From positions 2,480,001 through 2,544,000 of the forward strand of contig NZ_SMGE01000001.1 of the NCBI RefSeq assembly GCF_004339525.1: a stretch of DNA of 64,000 nt, read 5' to 3'. The notes under the pieces are model-generated. The model saw only the letters and a program-made list of their open reading frames with translations, was not told the origin of the DNA and did no database searches. Positions 18,118 through 26,150 of the stretch are shown piece by piece. The position numbers were made by a program, and so were the translations under genes. Every line of letters begins with the position of its first letter. Position 1 is the first letter of the stretch. Source of the stretch: Flavobacterium sp. 90 (GTDB lineage Bacteria > Bacteroidota > Bacteroidia > Flavobacteriales > Flavobacteriaceae).

Positions 18118-18399
18118 ATGAAAAAAGTTTTTTTAGGAATGCTGCTAATAGCATTAGGTTTTGGGACAATGTCTCTAACTACAAGTTCTGATTATGTTGC
18201 TAAAACTTCAATGAATCAAAAAGAAGTTGAAGTTTCAGTTGTTGTATTTGGACCTACGTATACCTGTTCTTGGAATAGCTGTTGCGAGTCGCCAATTACT
18301 GCTGTAGAACGCGATCTTATTCGTCGTGGATTGCCAGTTACAACAAATTATAATTTTAATAATACTACAAGCACTACCGTTACCTACACACTTTATTAA
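18118..18399 (+). CDS. Small secreted SCCESP-motif protein, copy 3
   Basis: The 93-residue third tandem copy has signal peptide MKKVFLGMLLIALGFGTMS. Its mature part has VFGPTYTCSWNSCCESP. IP in copies 1 and 2 is replaced by CS here, giving a third cysteine. ERDLIRRGLPVTTNY and NTTSTTVTYTLY follow. It begins 36 bases after copy 2 and is followed by a strong terminator, ending the array. The extra cysteine is a visible divergence that could change disulfide pairing. Not assigned to a family. Confidence 0.7.
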   Translation: MKKVFLGMLLIALGFGTMSLTTSSDYVAKTSMNQKEVEVSVVVFGPTYTCSWNSCCESPITAVERDLIRRGLPVTTNYNFNNTTSTTVTYTLY

Positions 18400-18440
18400 T
18401 CTGTTAATAGGTAAAGTGTTTATTTGAAAATAAATTAAAA

Positions 18441-18468
18441 AGCCATTCGCTGCGGCGAATGGCTTTTT
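18441..18468 (+). terminator. Terminator after the small-protein array
   Basis: Perfect 10-bp stem AGCCATTCGC/GCGAATGGCT with loop TGCG and a T-run. The A-rich left flank makes it potentially bidirectional. Confidence 0.9.
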
Positions 18469-18552
18469 TGTTTGTACTATTTTCAATTTATATATTTTGC
18501 TAATTGTATAGTGTTTGATGTAAGATGAGAACAATACTTTTTAATTAAAAAA

Positions 18553-18762
18553 TTATTCGTCCTTAACAAACTCCATAATATCTCCGGGTTGGCATTCAAG
18601 AACTTCACAGATAAGTTCTAAAGTCGAAAACCGAATAGCCTTTGCTCTTCCTGTTTTCAGGACAGAAAGATTGGCTGTAGTAATGCCAATTCGTTCTGCT
18701 AATTCGTTTGAACGCATTTTTCTTTTCGCAAGCATTACATCAAGATTTACGATGATTGGCAT
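18553..18762 (-). CDS. YozG-type XRE/Cro-C1 helix-turn-helix regulator
   Basis: The 69-residue protein begins MPIIVNLDVMLAKRKMRSNELAERIGIT, with NLSVLKTGRAKAIRFSTLELICEVLECQPGDIMEF. This is the compact Cro/C1 fold (HTH_26) typical of YozG-like regulators. It starts two bases after the stop of the DUF2975 gene, so the two are co-transcribed. The DUF2975/YozG pairing is a recurring two-gene unit in Firmicutes and Bacteroidetes. It probably represses its own operon through the inverted repeat upstream of the DUF2975 gene. Family confident, target inferred. Confidence 0.9.
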   Translation of the reverse strand: MPIIVNLDVMLAKRKMRSNELAERIGITTANLSVLKTGRAKAIRFSTLELICEVLECQPGDIMEFVKDE

Positions 18763-18764
18763 AA

Positions 18765-19601
18765 TTATATTGTTAAGTCATTTTCATTTTGTAGATCGTA
18801 TCCATAGCTCAATAATTTTGCTAAAACTACCAAACATAATCCCATAAACAGCGTTTGCCAGTTATATTCAATGTATGTATTAAGATTCATGAATTGAAAT
18901 TTTGAATTTTCAACTTTTGGAATATAATGATAATAACTTATAGTTGATAAATATTGCGTTGTTATAATACTAATTATCATGTTTATAATTTGATATGATA
19001 TAAACGAATATCCTATAATTTGGATCCTGTTATTTAATAATTGATCAAATGCAAAGTTAGCTCTTAACTGTTTAAATAATAGCATAAGATGATAGCTGAC
19101 AAATAACGCTAAAAGTATTGCTAGATAATTTTTTACTAACATAGCAGCTTTAAAAAAGTAATTTTTGGGATTAACTAGAACATTAAAATCAGAACTGACA
19201 CCCTGTGGTTCTATATTATCAAATTTCTTTTTAGCATTAAAATCATGATCACCAGAATTATAAATATCAAAATTATTGATTTGATAGGTTTTGCTTAATT
19301 TTTTATCGTTTTTTATTTTATTAAAAATAGCATTGTATTCACTATTGCTTGTTTTTGCGGCTGATCCACTTGTTCCTGTTTCTTTATTGTTGTAAAAAAT
19401 TACTGTGTCCGGAATGCTTAACTGAATTTGGGTTTTTACTAAATATCCTTTTGAATGATGGGTGGTAGAATTGAATCCTCCTAAACTTCCATCTGGAATA
19501 CATTCAAAAATTAAGGCAAATAATAGAATAAGTTGAAAAGCGCGAAAACTTAATCGTGATATAATATAAAGCACTGTTACTAATCTGTTGTTGTTTTTCA
19601 T
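18765..19601 (-). CDS. DUF2975 membrane protein
   Basis: The 278-residue protein has a first membrane segment near residues 9-30 (VLYIISRLSFRAFQLILLFAL). A roughly 120-residue extracytoplasmic loop follows, then three further membrane segments (LAILLALFVSYHLMLLF; IIGYSFISYQIINMIISII; LFMGLCLVVLAKLLSYGYDL). The C-terminal half matches DUF2975, and the large inserted loop is longer than in minimal members. It is paired with a YozG-type HTH gene two bases downstream. The role is unknown. By analogy the membrane protein may sense or modulate the regulator. Confidence 0.8.
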   Translation of the reverse strand: MKNNNRLVTVLYIISRLSFRAFQLILLFALIFECIPDGSLGGFNSTTHHSKGYLVKTQIQLSIPDTVIFYNNKETGTSGSAAKTSNSEYNAIFNKIKNDKKLSKTYQINNFDIYNSGDHDFNAKKKFDNIEPQGVSSDFNVLVNPKNYFFKAAMLVKNYLAILLALFVSYHLMLLFKQLRANFAFDQLLNNRIQIIGYSFISYQIINMIISIITTQYLSTISYYHYIPKVENSKFQFMNLNTYIEYNWQTLFMGLCLVVLAKLLSYGYDLQNENDLTI

Positions 19602-19625
19602 AACTTTTTAGATTTTTATTGGATG

Positions 19626-19653
19626 TAAATATATTAAAATTATCGATAAACAA
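19626..19653 (-). promoter_or_regulatory. Candidate promoter of the DUF2975-HTH operon
   Basis: On the minus strand TTG (19653-19651) precedes TATATTTA (19633-19626, one mismatch to TAnnTTTG) by 17 nt. The leader would be about 20 nt. Confidence 0.4.
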
Positions 19654-19679
19654 TAATAAAAAATCAATAAACGATAATT
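19638..19679. promoter_or_regulatory. Operator-like inverted and direct repeats upstream of the DUF2975-HTH operon
   Basis: AATTATCG (19638-19645) and CGATAATT (19672-19679) form a perfect inverted pair. Inside are near-repeats ATCGATAAACAATAA and ATCAATAAACGATAA. The array overlaps the proposed -33 region, so binding by the YozG-type regulator would plausibly block transcription. Confidence 0.5.
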
Positions 19680-19772
19680 TTTTTATTATGGTGAATTTTG
19701 TTTCGATTAATCAAAACTTGGTAGAATGTATTTCTGTCTAGTGAATTAACGTCACATCACTTTATTTTTTTC

Positions 19773-19780
19773 TAACTTTG
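19773..19780 (+). promoter_or_regulatory. Candidate -7 box TAACTTTG for bioF (near-leaderless)
   Basis: Exact TAnnTTTG match ending five bases before the bioF ATG. Transcription would start at or a few bases before the start codon. The -33 region has no TTG. Confidence 0.45.
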
Positions 19781-19785
19781 CTTTT

Positions 19786-20922
19786 ATGAAATTACCCGAA
19801 AACCTGATTCAAAAGCTCGAAAATCGAAAGCAAAATAATTCGTTAAGACAATTGCCAAGTTTCAATAATCTTGTCGATTTTTCTTCAAACGATTATATTG
19901 GATTTTCAAAATCTGAAGCTATTTTTAAACAGGCACATCATTATCTAATCGAAAATGATATTATTCAAAATGGAGCGACAGGTTCAAGATTAATTTCGGG
20001 AAACCATTCCTTATACCAAATTGCCGAAACCTTTATTGCGCAATTTCATGACGCTGAATCGGCTTTAATCTTTAATTCGGGTTATGATGCCAATGTTGGT
20101 TTTTTTAGTGCTTTACCGCAGCGAAACGATGTTATTTTGTATGATGAATTAAGTCATGCTTCTATTCGGGACGGAATCGTAATGTCGAACGCAAAATCAT
20201 ATAAATTCAATCACAATGATTTTGAAGATTTAGAACGTCTTATTGTAAAATTTCCCAATACAACCATTTATATTGTTACCGAAACTGTTTTTTCTATGGA
20301 TGGAGATTCTCCAAACTTAGAAGAACTTGTTATGCTGTCTGAAAAATACAATTGTTATCTTGTAGTTGATGAAGCACATACTTTGGGTGTTTTTGGAGAA
20401 AAAGGCGAAGGTTTGATGCAATATCTCGAATTGCACAACAGGATTTTTGCAAGAATCATGACCTTCGGAAAAGGTTTGGGATGTCATGGCGCTGCCGTTT
20501 TAGGAAGTGTAGAACTTAAAGAATATCTGGTAAATTTTGCCCGAAGCTTTATTTATACCACAGGATTATCCCCACATTCGGTTTCTACAATTTTAACCGC
20601 GTATCATCAACTCGAATTAGAAGCAGAAACAATCGAAAAACTGCGTCAAAATATTGTGCTTTTTAACCAGCAGAAAAACTTATTAGGCTTAAAGCCAATG
20701 TTTGTTCGAAGCAAATCAGCCATACAATCAGCAATAATTCCGGGTAACGAAAATGTAAAACGTCTGGCGCAACAACTACAAGATAAAGGTTTTGATGTAA
20801 AGGCAATACTTTCGCCTACAGTTCCGGAAGGACAAGAACGCCTTCGTTTTTGCATTCACAGTTATAATTCAGAGGAAGAAATTAATCAGATTTTGGAGTT
20901 GTTAAGAGACTTTGTATTTTAA
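19786..20922 (+). CDS. bioF: 8-amino-7-oxononanoate synthase
   Basis: BioF joins pimeloyl thioester and L-alanine in the first committed ring-assembly step of biotin synthesis, using PLP. The 378-residue protein shows DFSSNDYIGFS, the glycine-rich GATGSRLISGNH, VDEAHTLGVFGEKGEG and the PLP lysine in TFGKGLGCHGAAVLG (Lys229). It ends with ERLRFCIHSYNSEEEI. All fold-type I aminotransferase landmarks are intact. It heads a run of biotin genes on the plus strand, but bioD and bioA lie 3 kb further on after four unrelated genes. The DUF2007 gene starts four bases after its stop. Confidence 0.95.
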   Translation: MKLPENLIQKLENRKQNNSLRQLPSFNNLVDFSSNDYIGFSKSEAIFKQAHHYLIENDIIQNGATGSRLISGNHSLYQIAETFIAQFHDAESALIFNSGYDANVGFFSALPQRNDVILYDELSHASIRDGIVMSNAKSYKFNHNDFEDLERLIVKFPNTTIYIVTETVFSMDGDSPNLEELVMLSEKYNCYLVVDEAHTLGVFGEKGEGLMQYLELHNRIFARIMTFGKGLGCHGAAVLGSVELKEYLVNFARSFIYTTGLSPHSVSTILTAYHQLELEAETIEKLRQNIVLFNQQKNLLGLKPMFVRSKSAIQSAIIPGNENVKRLAQQLQDKGFDVKAILSPTVPEGQERLRFCIHSYNSEEEINQILELLRDFVF

Positions 20923-20925
20923 ATC

Positions 20926-21333
20926 ATGGAAGAAAATTTTAAATTAGTTAAAAGTTTCCAATATTCATCGGAAGCACAGATTTTTAGTGGAAAATTAGAA
21001 TCTGAAGGGATTGAAGTTTACTTGCGCGATAATAATATAGTAGATTCAAATCCTATTTGGAGCAATGCTGTTGGAGGAGTCAAGCTTTTTGTAAAAAGCG
21101 AAGACTTCGAGAAAGCAAATATAATTTTATCAGATATTAGTCAATTTTCCTTCGATGAAAATAATAGGCTACTTAAATGCCCAAATTGTGGTGCTGAAGA
21201 AATTGAAATGGTAACCACGATAAGAGATAATAAGACATTTTTTGCTTTTCTCTTCTCATTGCTTTTTGTTTTGTTGCCTTTATATGCAAAACATAGGTAT
21301 AAATGCAATAAGTGTAAATTTGAATTTAATTAG
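20926..21333 (+). CDS. DUF2007 protein with zinc-ribbon-like and membrane segment
   Basis: The 135-residue protein has an N-terminal half that fits DUF2007 (putative signal-transducing): LVKSFQYSSEAQIFSGKLESEGIEVYLRD, then GGVKLFVKSEDFEKANIIL. The C-terminal half has CPNCGAEE, a membrane segment (FFAFLFSLLFVLLPLYA) and a final CNKCKFEF. The two CxxC pairs could form a zinc ribbon around the membrane hairpin. The start lies four bases after bioF, so it is probably co-transcribed with it. The biological role is unknown. Confidence 0.75.
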   Translation: MEENFKLVKSFQYSSEAQIFSGKLESEGIEVYLRDNNIVDSNPIWSNAVGGVKLFVKSEDFEKANIILSDISQFSFDENNRLLKCPNCGAEEIEMVTTIRDNKTFFAFLFSLLFVLLPLYAKHRYKCNKCKFEFN

Positions 21334-21724
21334 TTTTAATATGACTGTCAGGCTGAGCGAAGTCGAAGTCCATTTCAATTAGCGAGCCTTCTCCCGAAGC
21401 TTCGGGATCGCTCAGGGTGCCCCATTGGTTTTAAATTTCGGTGAAACCCCAGATTTCAAAAGATTAGTTTACACCAATAACAGAAAGTCAAACTTAAAAA
21501 ATCTACAATAAAGTATTCAGGAAAACATAGTGTCAACTTTGTTTTTAGCAAGAATAAAAAAGCAGTAAAGATCCGTTAAACCCGCGTCATCTGTGAGCGA
21601 AATCCCAGTGTTAAAAAACTTTCAATTTTTTTTGTAACGTTTTGACGATTCCATTACTTACGAGTCGTAATCAAAATCGCAAACCGTAAAGAGTTTCAAT
21701 CATCAACTTAGATCAATCGACAAA
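21334..21724. other. Intergenic region of 391 bp rich in repeat elements
   Basis: No gene seen. It holds a composite inverted-repeat element (21343-21428) and an AATC/CATCTGTGAG-type dispersed repeat (21571-21596). The rest is AT-rich. Confidence 0.6.
21343..21428. repeat. REP-like composite inverted repeat
   Basis: GGCTGAGCGA (21351-21360) pairs with TCGCTCAGGG further on, enclosing the perfect palindrome TCCCGAAGCTTCGGGA (21392-21407). The words CTGAGCGAAGTCGAAG are typical of interspersed repeats seen across Bacteroidetes genomes. Confidence 0.6.
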
Positions 21725-22588
21725 ATGAAAAATTTATTCAAATTAATAGCATTATTATTTATACTTATTTTTAGTGGAACAGCAAGAGCACAGATAAAAT
21801 CTGCAAAACTTGAAAACTCTCTTTTGTGGGAAGTCTCAGGAAACGGATTGTCAAAACCAACTTATTTGTACGGAACGATTCATATGATTTGTTCAGGTGA
21901 TTATTTCCTTTCGGATAAAACAAAAAAAGTATTTGATGCCTCTGAGAAATTAGTTTTGGAAATCAATTTTAATGACCCAAAAGAAATGGCAGAAATGCAG
22001 CAATTGGCGATGGGAAAAGAACCTTTAACTAAAAAATTAAGTCCGGAACAAATATCTAAATTGGATGCGATATTGAAAAAATCAGCTGGAATGACTATTC
22101 AGCAAGTAGATGCTTTTAGTTTAGTGACGGTGATGAGTTTAATTTCGATGAAGACTTTTGGTTGTAATGATTTGAAATTCTATGAAATGGATTTTATTGA
22201 AAAAGCTAAGGCTAAAAATCTGGAAATTGCCGGATTAGAAACCGTAAAATCTCAGTTTAAAACGTTGGATGATGCTTATTCAGATTCAGAAATGATTGCT
22301 ATGCTTGAAGAATCAGATGTTGAAGAAACCAAACAATTGGTGACAGACTATAAACAAGAAAACTTAGAATCTTTATATAAAAATACAACGGCTGAAAATA
22401 TAATGAATGCAAAAGCCAAAAAATATATGCTGGACGACAGAAATTTAAATTGGGGAAAGATTTTGCCTGAAATGATGAAAAAAGAGAGTTTGTTCGTAGC
22501 AGTTGGAGCGGCACATTTGGCTGGTGATTTAGGATTAATTAATTTATTGAAAAAAGCAGGATATACAGTGAAACCAGTAATGCAATAG
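21725..22588 (+). CDS. TraB/GumN family secreted protein
   Basis: The 287-residue protein has a signal peptide ending GTARAQ (residue 23). SLLWEVSG, LYGTIHMICSGDYF, the LVLEINFNDP stretch and a C-terminal VAVGAAHLAGDLGLINLLKKAGY follow. These are the hallmarks of the TraB/PrgY/GumN family (PF01963), whose members carry conserved GT-H and GAAH motifs proposed to bind metal. Length is normal. It is followed 7 bases later by an ECF sigma gene, suggesting shared transcription, although a functional link is unproven. Exported, molecular role unknown. Confidence 0.85.
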   Translation: MKNLFKLIALLFILIFSGTARAQIKSAKLENSLLWEVSGNGLSKPTYLYGTIHMICSGDYFLSDKTKKVFDASEKLVLEINFNDPKEMAEMQQLAMGKEPLTKKLSPEQISKLDAILKKSAGMTIQQVDAFSLVTVMSLISMKTFGCNDLKFYEMDFIEKAKAKNLEIAGLETVKSQFKTLDDAYSDSEMIAMLEESDVEETKQLVTDYKQENLESLYKNTTAENIMNAKAKKYMLDDRNLNWGKILPEMMKKESLFVAVGAAHLAGDLGLINLLKKAGYTVKPVMQ

Positions 22589-22595
22589 TATTGTT

Positions 22596-23099
22596 TTGAA
22601 AGAAAAAGAGCAAGAATTTTTAAATCGGATCGAAAAGCACAAAGGAATCTTGTACAAAGTTTCTAAGATGTATATGGATAATCATGATGATCAACAAGAT
22701 TTGTTTCAGGAGATTGTTTGTCAACTTTGGAAATCATATGAATCCTTTAGAAATGAAAGTCAGTTTTCGACCTGGATGTATCGCGTTGCCGTAAATACTG
22801 CAATTGTTTTTCTTAAAAAAGAGAAACGAAAGGTGGATAAATACGAAATCGCTTCAGAAAATATTAAAGAAGACGAAGGTGATTCGCATATAAAAGAAAG
22901 TCAGATTGATCACTTTTATAAAGCTGTTCAAAAACTGGAAAAAATAGACAAAGCGATTATTTTTTATCAACTCGAAGGTTTCTCACACAAAGAAATAGGA
23001 GATAATCTTGGAATTTCTGAAGGAAACGCCAGAGTGAAATTGAACAGGGCAAAAGAAAAATTAAAAGAAATTATTAAAAATCAAGGATATGGATTTTAA
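22596..23099 (+). CDS. ECF-type RNA polymerase sigma factor (TTG start)
   Basis: The 167-residue sigma-70 family ECF factor shows region 2 as YKVSKMYMDNHDDQQDLFQEI and FSTWMYRVAVNTA, and region 4 as IIFYQLEGFSHKEIGDNLGIS with the helix-turn-helix GNARVKLNRAKEKL. Region 2 needs residues before the first internal ATG, and the only in-frame initiator after the preceding stop codon is TTG at 22596. It begins 7 bases after the TraB-like gene and overlaps the next gene by 11 bases. That overlap suggests the membrane protein downstream controls it, as anti-sigma factors do. Confidence 0.9.
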   Translation: MKEKEQEFLNRIEKHKGILYKVSKMYMDNHDDQQDLFQEIVCQLWKSYESFRNESQFSTWMYRVAVNTAIVFLKKEKRKVDKYEIASENIKEDEGDSHIKESQIDHFYKAVQKLEKIDKAIIFYQLEGFSHKEIGDNLGISEGNARVKLNRAKEKLKEIIKNQGYGF

Positions 23100-23703
23100 C
23101 GATATACAAAACGCCTGGAACAACGAAAAGACTGAAAATGTCGTTCTTCCGAGTAATTTAGAAAAAATACAAGAAGCAAATACACCATTAGACAGAATCA
23201 GGAAAAATCTTAAAAATGAATTTATTTACCAGATCGTTTCTATTATTTTAGTTGGATTTGTGCCATTGATGTACAGTTTTCCCGAAAAAATGATGACTTA
23301 CTATTATCTAATTTTTAGTTTTTATGTGGCAGTGTGTATTTACTATTTACTAAAGTTTTATGTGTTTTACAAAAGATTGAGCTCAATCACTTTAAAAACA
23401 AAAGACAATTTATACGAGACTTATTTTGATATAAGACTTAATATGGAATTGTATAAAACTTTTGGATTTGCTTTGACTCCGTTTTTGATTCTTTATTTAA
23501 TTAGTTTTTTGTGCTTCGAGTTTTCTAAAATTCCGGGTTTTATCTCTAAAGAGTTTACCAATTATCAATTAATCTCTTTGTTCTCGATTATAGTTTTTAG
23601 CATGTTGTTCATGGGGATTTCTCTGGAATGGTGGGTGAAAAAGTTTTACGGTAAATATGCTCAGGAAATCAGGAAAGTGATAGACGAATTAAAAGAAGAA
23701 TAG
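23089..23703 (+). CDS. Membrane protein overlapping the sigma gene, possible anti-sigma partner
   Basis: The 204-residue protein begins MDFNDIQNAWNNEK, with an N-terminal cytoplasmic segment of about 45 residues. Four hydrophobic stretches follow (IVSIILVGFVPLMY; YLIFSFYVAVCIYYLL; ALTPFLILYLISFL; ISLFSIIVFSMLFMGIS), then a charged C-terminus. It overlaps the ECF sigma gene by 11 bases, implying translational coupling. Classical anti-sigma factors have one membrane segment, so a multi-pass anti-sigma role is inference from position only. A terminator follows closely. Confidence 0.65.
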   Translation: MDFNDIQNAWNNEKTENVVLPSNLEKIQEANTPLDRIRKNLKNEFIYQIVSIILVGFVPLMYSFPEKMMTYYYLIFSFYVAVCIYYLLKFYVFYKRLSSITLKTKDNLYETYFDIRLNMELYKTFGFALTPFLILYLISFLCFEFSKIPGFISKEFTNYQLISLFSIIVFSMLFMGISLEWWVKKFYGKYAQEIRKVIDELKEE

Positions 23704-23712
23704 AAAAAACAG

Positions 23713-23736
23713 AACCCATCGTAATGATGGGTTTAT
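23713..23736 (+). terminator. Terminator after the sigma/membrane-protein pair
   Basis: Stem AACCCATC/GATGGGTT with a five-base loop and a short, interrupted T-run (TTTATTGTTT). Confidence 0.65.
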
Positions 23737-23840
23737 TGTTTATTGGTATTTTTGCATCATGGCTCAAGGATATGACGGATCGAACAGATTTACACCGATT
23801 ATCTTGTTGGGTTTTTGCAAATAAAAAAATAAATCCGCGG

Positions 23841-23870
23841 TAAACCTGTTCAATCAGTGTTATCTGCGGT
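23841..23870. repeat. Dispersed intergenic repeat upstream of bioD
   Basis: TAAACCTGTTCAATCAGTGT followed by TATCTGCGGT, a relative of the repeat at 2195-2220. It ends 10 bases before the bioD ATG. Confidence 0.45.
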
Positions 23871-23880
23871 CCATATCATT

Positions 23881-24498
23881 ATGAAAATATTCGTAACAGG
23901 AATTTCAACGGATGTTGGTAAAACCATAGCTTCCTCAATTATTGTTGAGTCTTTAGAAGCTGATTATTGGAAACCCATCCAGGCAGGTGATCTTGACAAC
24001 TCAGACAGTCACAAGATCAAATCAAAAATCTCCAATCAAAAATCTAAAATTTTCGAAAACGCTTATAAGCTAAATACGCCTGCAAGTCCGCATTTGGCTG
24101 CAGAAATAGATGAAATTACAATTGATTTAAAAGAAATAAAAGAACCGGAAACGGAGAATCATTTAGTAATCGAAGGTGCCGGAGGAATTTTTGTTCCGCT
24201 AAATGAAACAGATACAATTGTAGATTTGATCAAACCCGATTATAAAGTAATTGTGGTTTCGAGACATTATTTAGGAAGTATCAATCATACTTTATTGACG
24301 ATCGAAGCAATTCGAAATCGTGGTTTTGAAGTTGCCGGGATTATCTTTAGCGGAAGCGAAAACAAATCTACCGAAAGTTTGATTCTGAATAAAACAGGAA
24401 TAAAAAGCATTGGAAGAATTGACGAAGAACCGTATTTCGATCAAAATGTCATTAGAGAATATGCCGATTTATTTAGAGAGAACTTATTAAAATTGTAA
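23881..24498 (+). CDS. bioD: Dethiobiotin synthetase
   Basis: BioD closes the ureido ring, converting diaminopelargonate to dethiobiotin with ATP and CO2. The protein has 205 residues from MKIFVTGISTDVGKT, which is the P-loop (residues 7-15). YWKPIQAGD and VIEGAGGIFVPL follow, all conserved. A GTG upstream in frame (23857) lies in a dispersed repeat and would add eight residues before the usual MKIF start, so I use the ATG. The neighbour bioA starts 127 bases later. Length is slightly shorter than the E. coli enzyme but all motifs are present. Confidence 0.95.
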   Translation: MKIFVTGISTDVGKTIASSIIVESLEADYWKPIQAGDLDNSDSHKIKSKISNQKSKIFENAYKLNTPASPHLAAEIDEITIDLKEIKEPETENHLVIEGAGGIFVPLNETDTIVDLIKPDYKVIVVSRHYLGSINHTLLTIEAIRNRGFEVAGIIFSGSENKSTESLILNKTGIKSIGRIDEEPYFDQNVIREYADLFRENLLKL

Positions 24499-24625
24499 AA
24501 TGTGGTTTGTAAAATGTAAAAAGGAAAGCATCTTATGCATTTGAAACTAAAATTGTAAAAGTAATTTGTGAAAAGTAAATGACAGAATTTTACATCTCAC
24601 ATCTCACAAAAAACATTTCACTACT

Positions 24626-25897
24626 ATGACATTAACAGAAAAAGACAGCCAATATCTTTGGCATCCTTATACACAACACAAAACGTCACAAACTCCAATC
24701 GCGATTTCCAGAGGTGAAGGCGCATTGCTTTGGGACGAGAACAATAAAGAATATATTGACGCAATTGCTTCTTGGTGGGTAAATCCGTTTGGACACAGTA
24801 ATAAAATTATTGCAGATGCGATTTACAAACAATTGACGACTTTAGAACACGTTTTGTTTGGAGGTTTTACACATGAACCTGCAATAAATGTAGCGGAGAA
24901 ACTTATTGAAATCCTGCCGAAAAATCAGCAAAAAATATTCTTTTCTGATAATGGTTCAACTGCAGTTGAAGTTGCGATAAAAGTCGCTTTACAATATTTC
25001 TTTAATAAAGGCGAAAAACGAACTACGATTATTGCTTTCGAAAATGCTTTTCACGGAGACACTTTTGCGGCAATGGCAGCAAGCGGAATTTCATTTTATA
25101 CACAAGCTTTTCAAGGAATGTTTATTGATGTGGTCAGAATTCCGGTGCCGGTAAAAGGGCAGGAGCAAGAGAGTTTTGATGCTTTGCGAAATGTGATTCA
25201 AAATCATAATTGCGCCGGATTTATTTTCGAACCTTTGGTACAAGGTGCAGCAGGAATGGTAATGTATGAACCGGAAGCTTTGGCAAAATTAATCCAGATT
25301 TGTAACGAAAATAAAGTCCTGACTATTGCCGATGAAGTAATGACAGGTTTTGGTAAAACAGGAAAAACCTTCGCAATGGATTATGTTTCGGAAGTTCCGG
25401 ATATGATTTGCTTGTCTAAAGCGCTAACCGGAGGAACAATCCCAATGGCAATTACAACATTTACGCAAGAGGTTTTTGATGCTTTTTATGATGATGATAT
25501 TAATAAAGCATTATTCCACGGACATACTTTTACAGCAAATCCAACAGGTTGTGCGGCAGCGCTGGCAAGTATTGATTTGTTGCAAACAGAAGAAATGCAA
25601 GCCAATATTCAAAGAATCAACGCAAGTCATTTGAACTTTCAAAAGAAAATTGAAAAGCACTCAAAAGTAATTACTGCCAGAACTCTGGGGGTTATTTTTG
25701 CGGTTGAAATTAAATCAGATTCAGAGGAAAGTTATTACGGATCAATGCGAACAAAACTCTATAATTTCTTTATCGAAAATGGTATTGTTTTGAGACCGGT
25801 TGGTAATATAGTTTATATTCTTCCGCCGTATATTATGACAGATGAACAACTTCAGAAAGTATATAAAACAATTGAAAAAGCTATTGAAATGGTATAA
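24626..25897 (+). CDS. bioA: Adenosylmethionine-8-amino-7-oxononanoate aminotransferase
   Basis: BioA transfers the amino group from S-adenosylmethionine to 8-amino-7-oxononanoate. The 423-residue class III PLP enzyme shows LWHPYTQHKTS at its start, then SWWVNPFGHSN, FSDNGSTAVEVAIK, AFHGDTFAAMAASG, TIADEVMTGFGKTGK and the PLP lysine in CLSKALTGG (Lys265). It ends VYILPPYIMTDEQL. It follows bioD on the same strand. The spacer between them contains AT-rich TTTGTAAAATG-like repeats. Identity secure. Confidence 0.96.
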   Translation: MTLTEKDSQYLWHPYTQHKTSQTPIAISRGEGALLWDENNKEYIDAIASWWVNPFGHSNKIIADAIYKQLTTLEHVLFGGFTHEPAINVAEKLIEILPKNQQKIFFSDNGSTAVEVAIKVALQYFFNKGEKRTTIIAFENAFHGDTFAAMAASGISFYTQAFQGMFIDVVRIPVPVKGQEQESFDALRNVIQNHNCAGFIFEPLVQGAAGMVMYEPEALAKLIQICNENKVLTIADEVMTGFGKTGKTFAMDYVSEVPDMICLSKALTGGTIPMAITTFTQEVFDAFYDDDINKALFHGHTFTANPTGCAAALASIDLLQTEEMQANIQRINASHLNFQKKIEKHSKVITARTLGVIFAVEIKSDSEESYYGSMRTKLYNFFIENGIVLRPVGNIVYILPPYIMTDEQLQKVYKTIEKAIEMV

Positions 25898-26150
25898 TTT
25901 TAGCCTACGGATTTAACGGATGTGGCGGATTTCTGCGGATTATTAATTTTAATTGGCTAGATCAAAGTTCAATTTTTTACAAAATTTAGATATTAAATTA
26001 ATATTGTATAATATTTGACTAAAGAATGAATCAGATAAAAGAGATTTTTGCTAATTAATTTAAAATCTGTGATAATCAGTTTAATCCGTGTTATCAGCGT
26101 GCCATCTTTCATAAAACTTCGCGAACTTTGCGATTAAAAATATCACAACA
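25898..26150. other. Spacer with dispersed repeats before the ketoacyl synthase gene
   Basis: It holds two relatives of the intergenic repeat (25905-25940 and 26063-26103) and the uninterrupted AACTTCGCGAACTTTGCG word at 26115-26132. No gene seen. Confidence 0.5.

Noticed and set aside
19700..19785. Biotin (BirA) operator or riboswitch before bioF
   Set aside because: No convincing long palindrome or structured leader is visible, and the -7 box lies too close to the ATG for a leader RNA.
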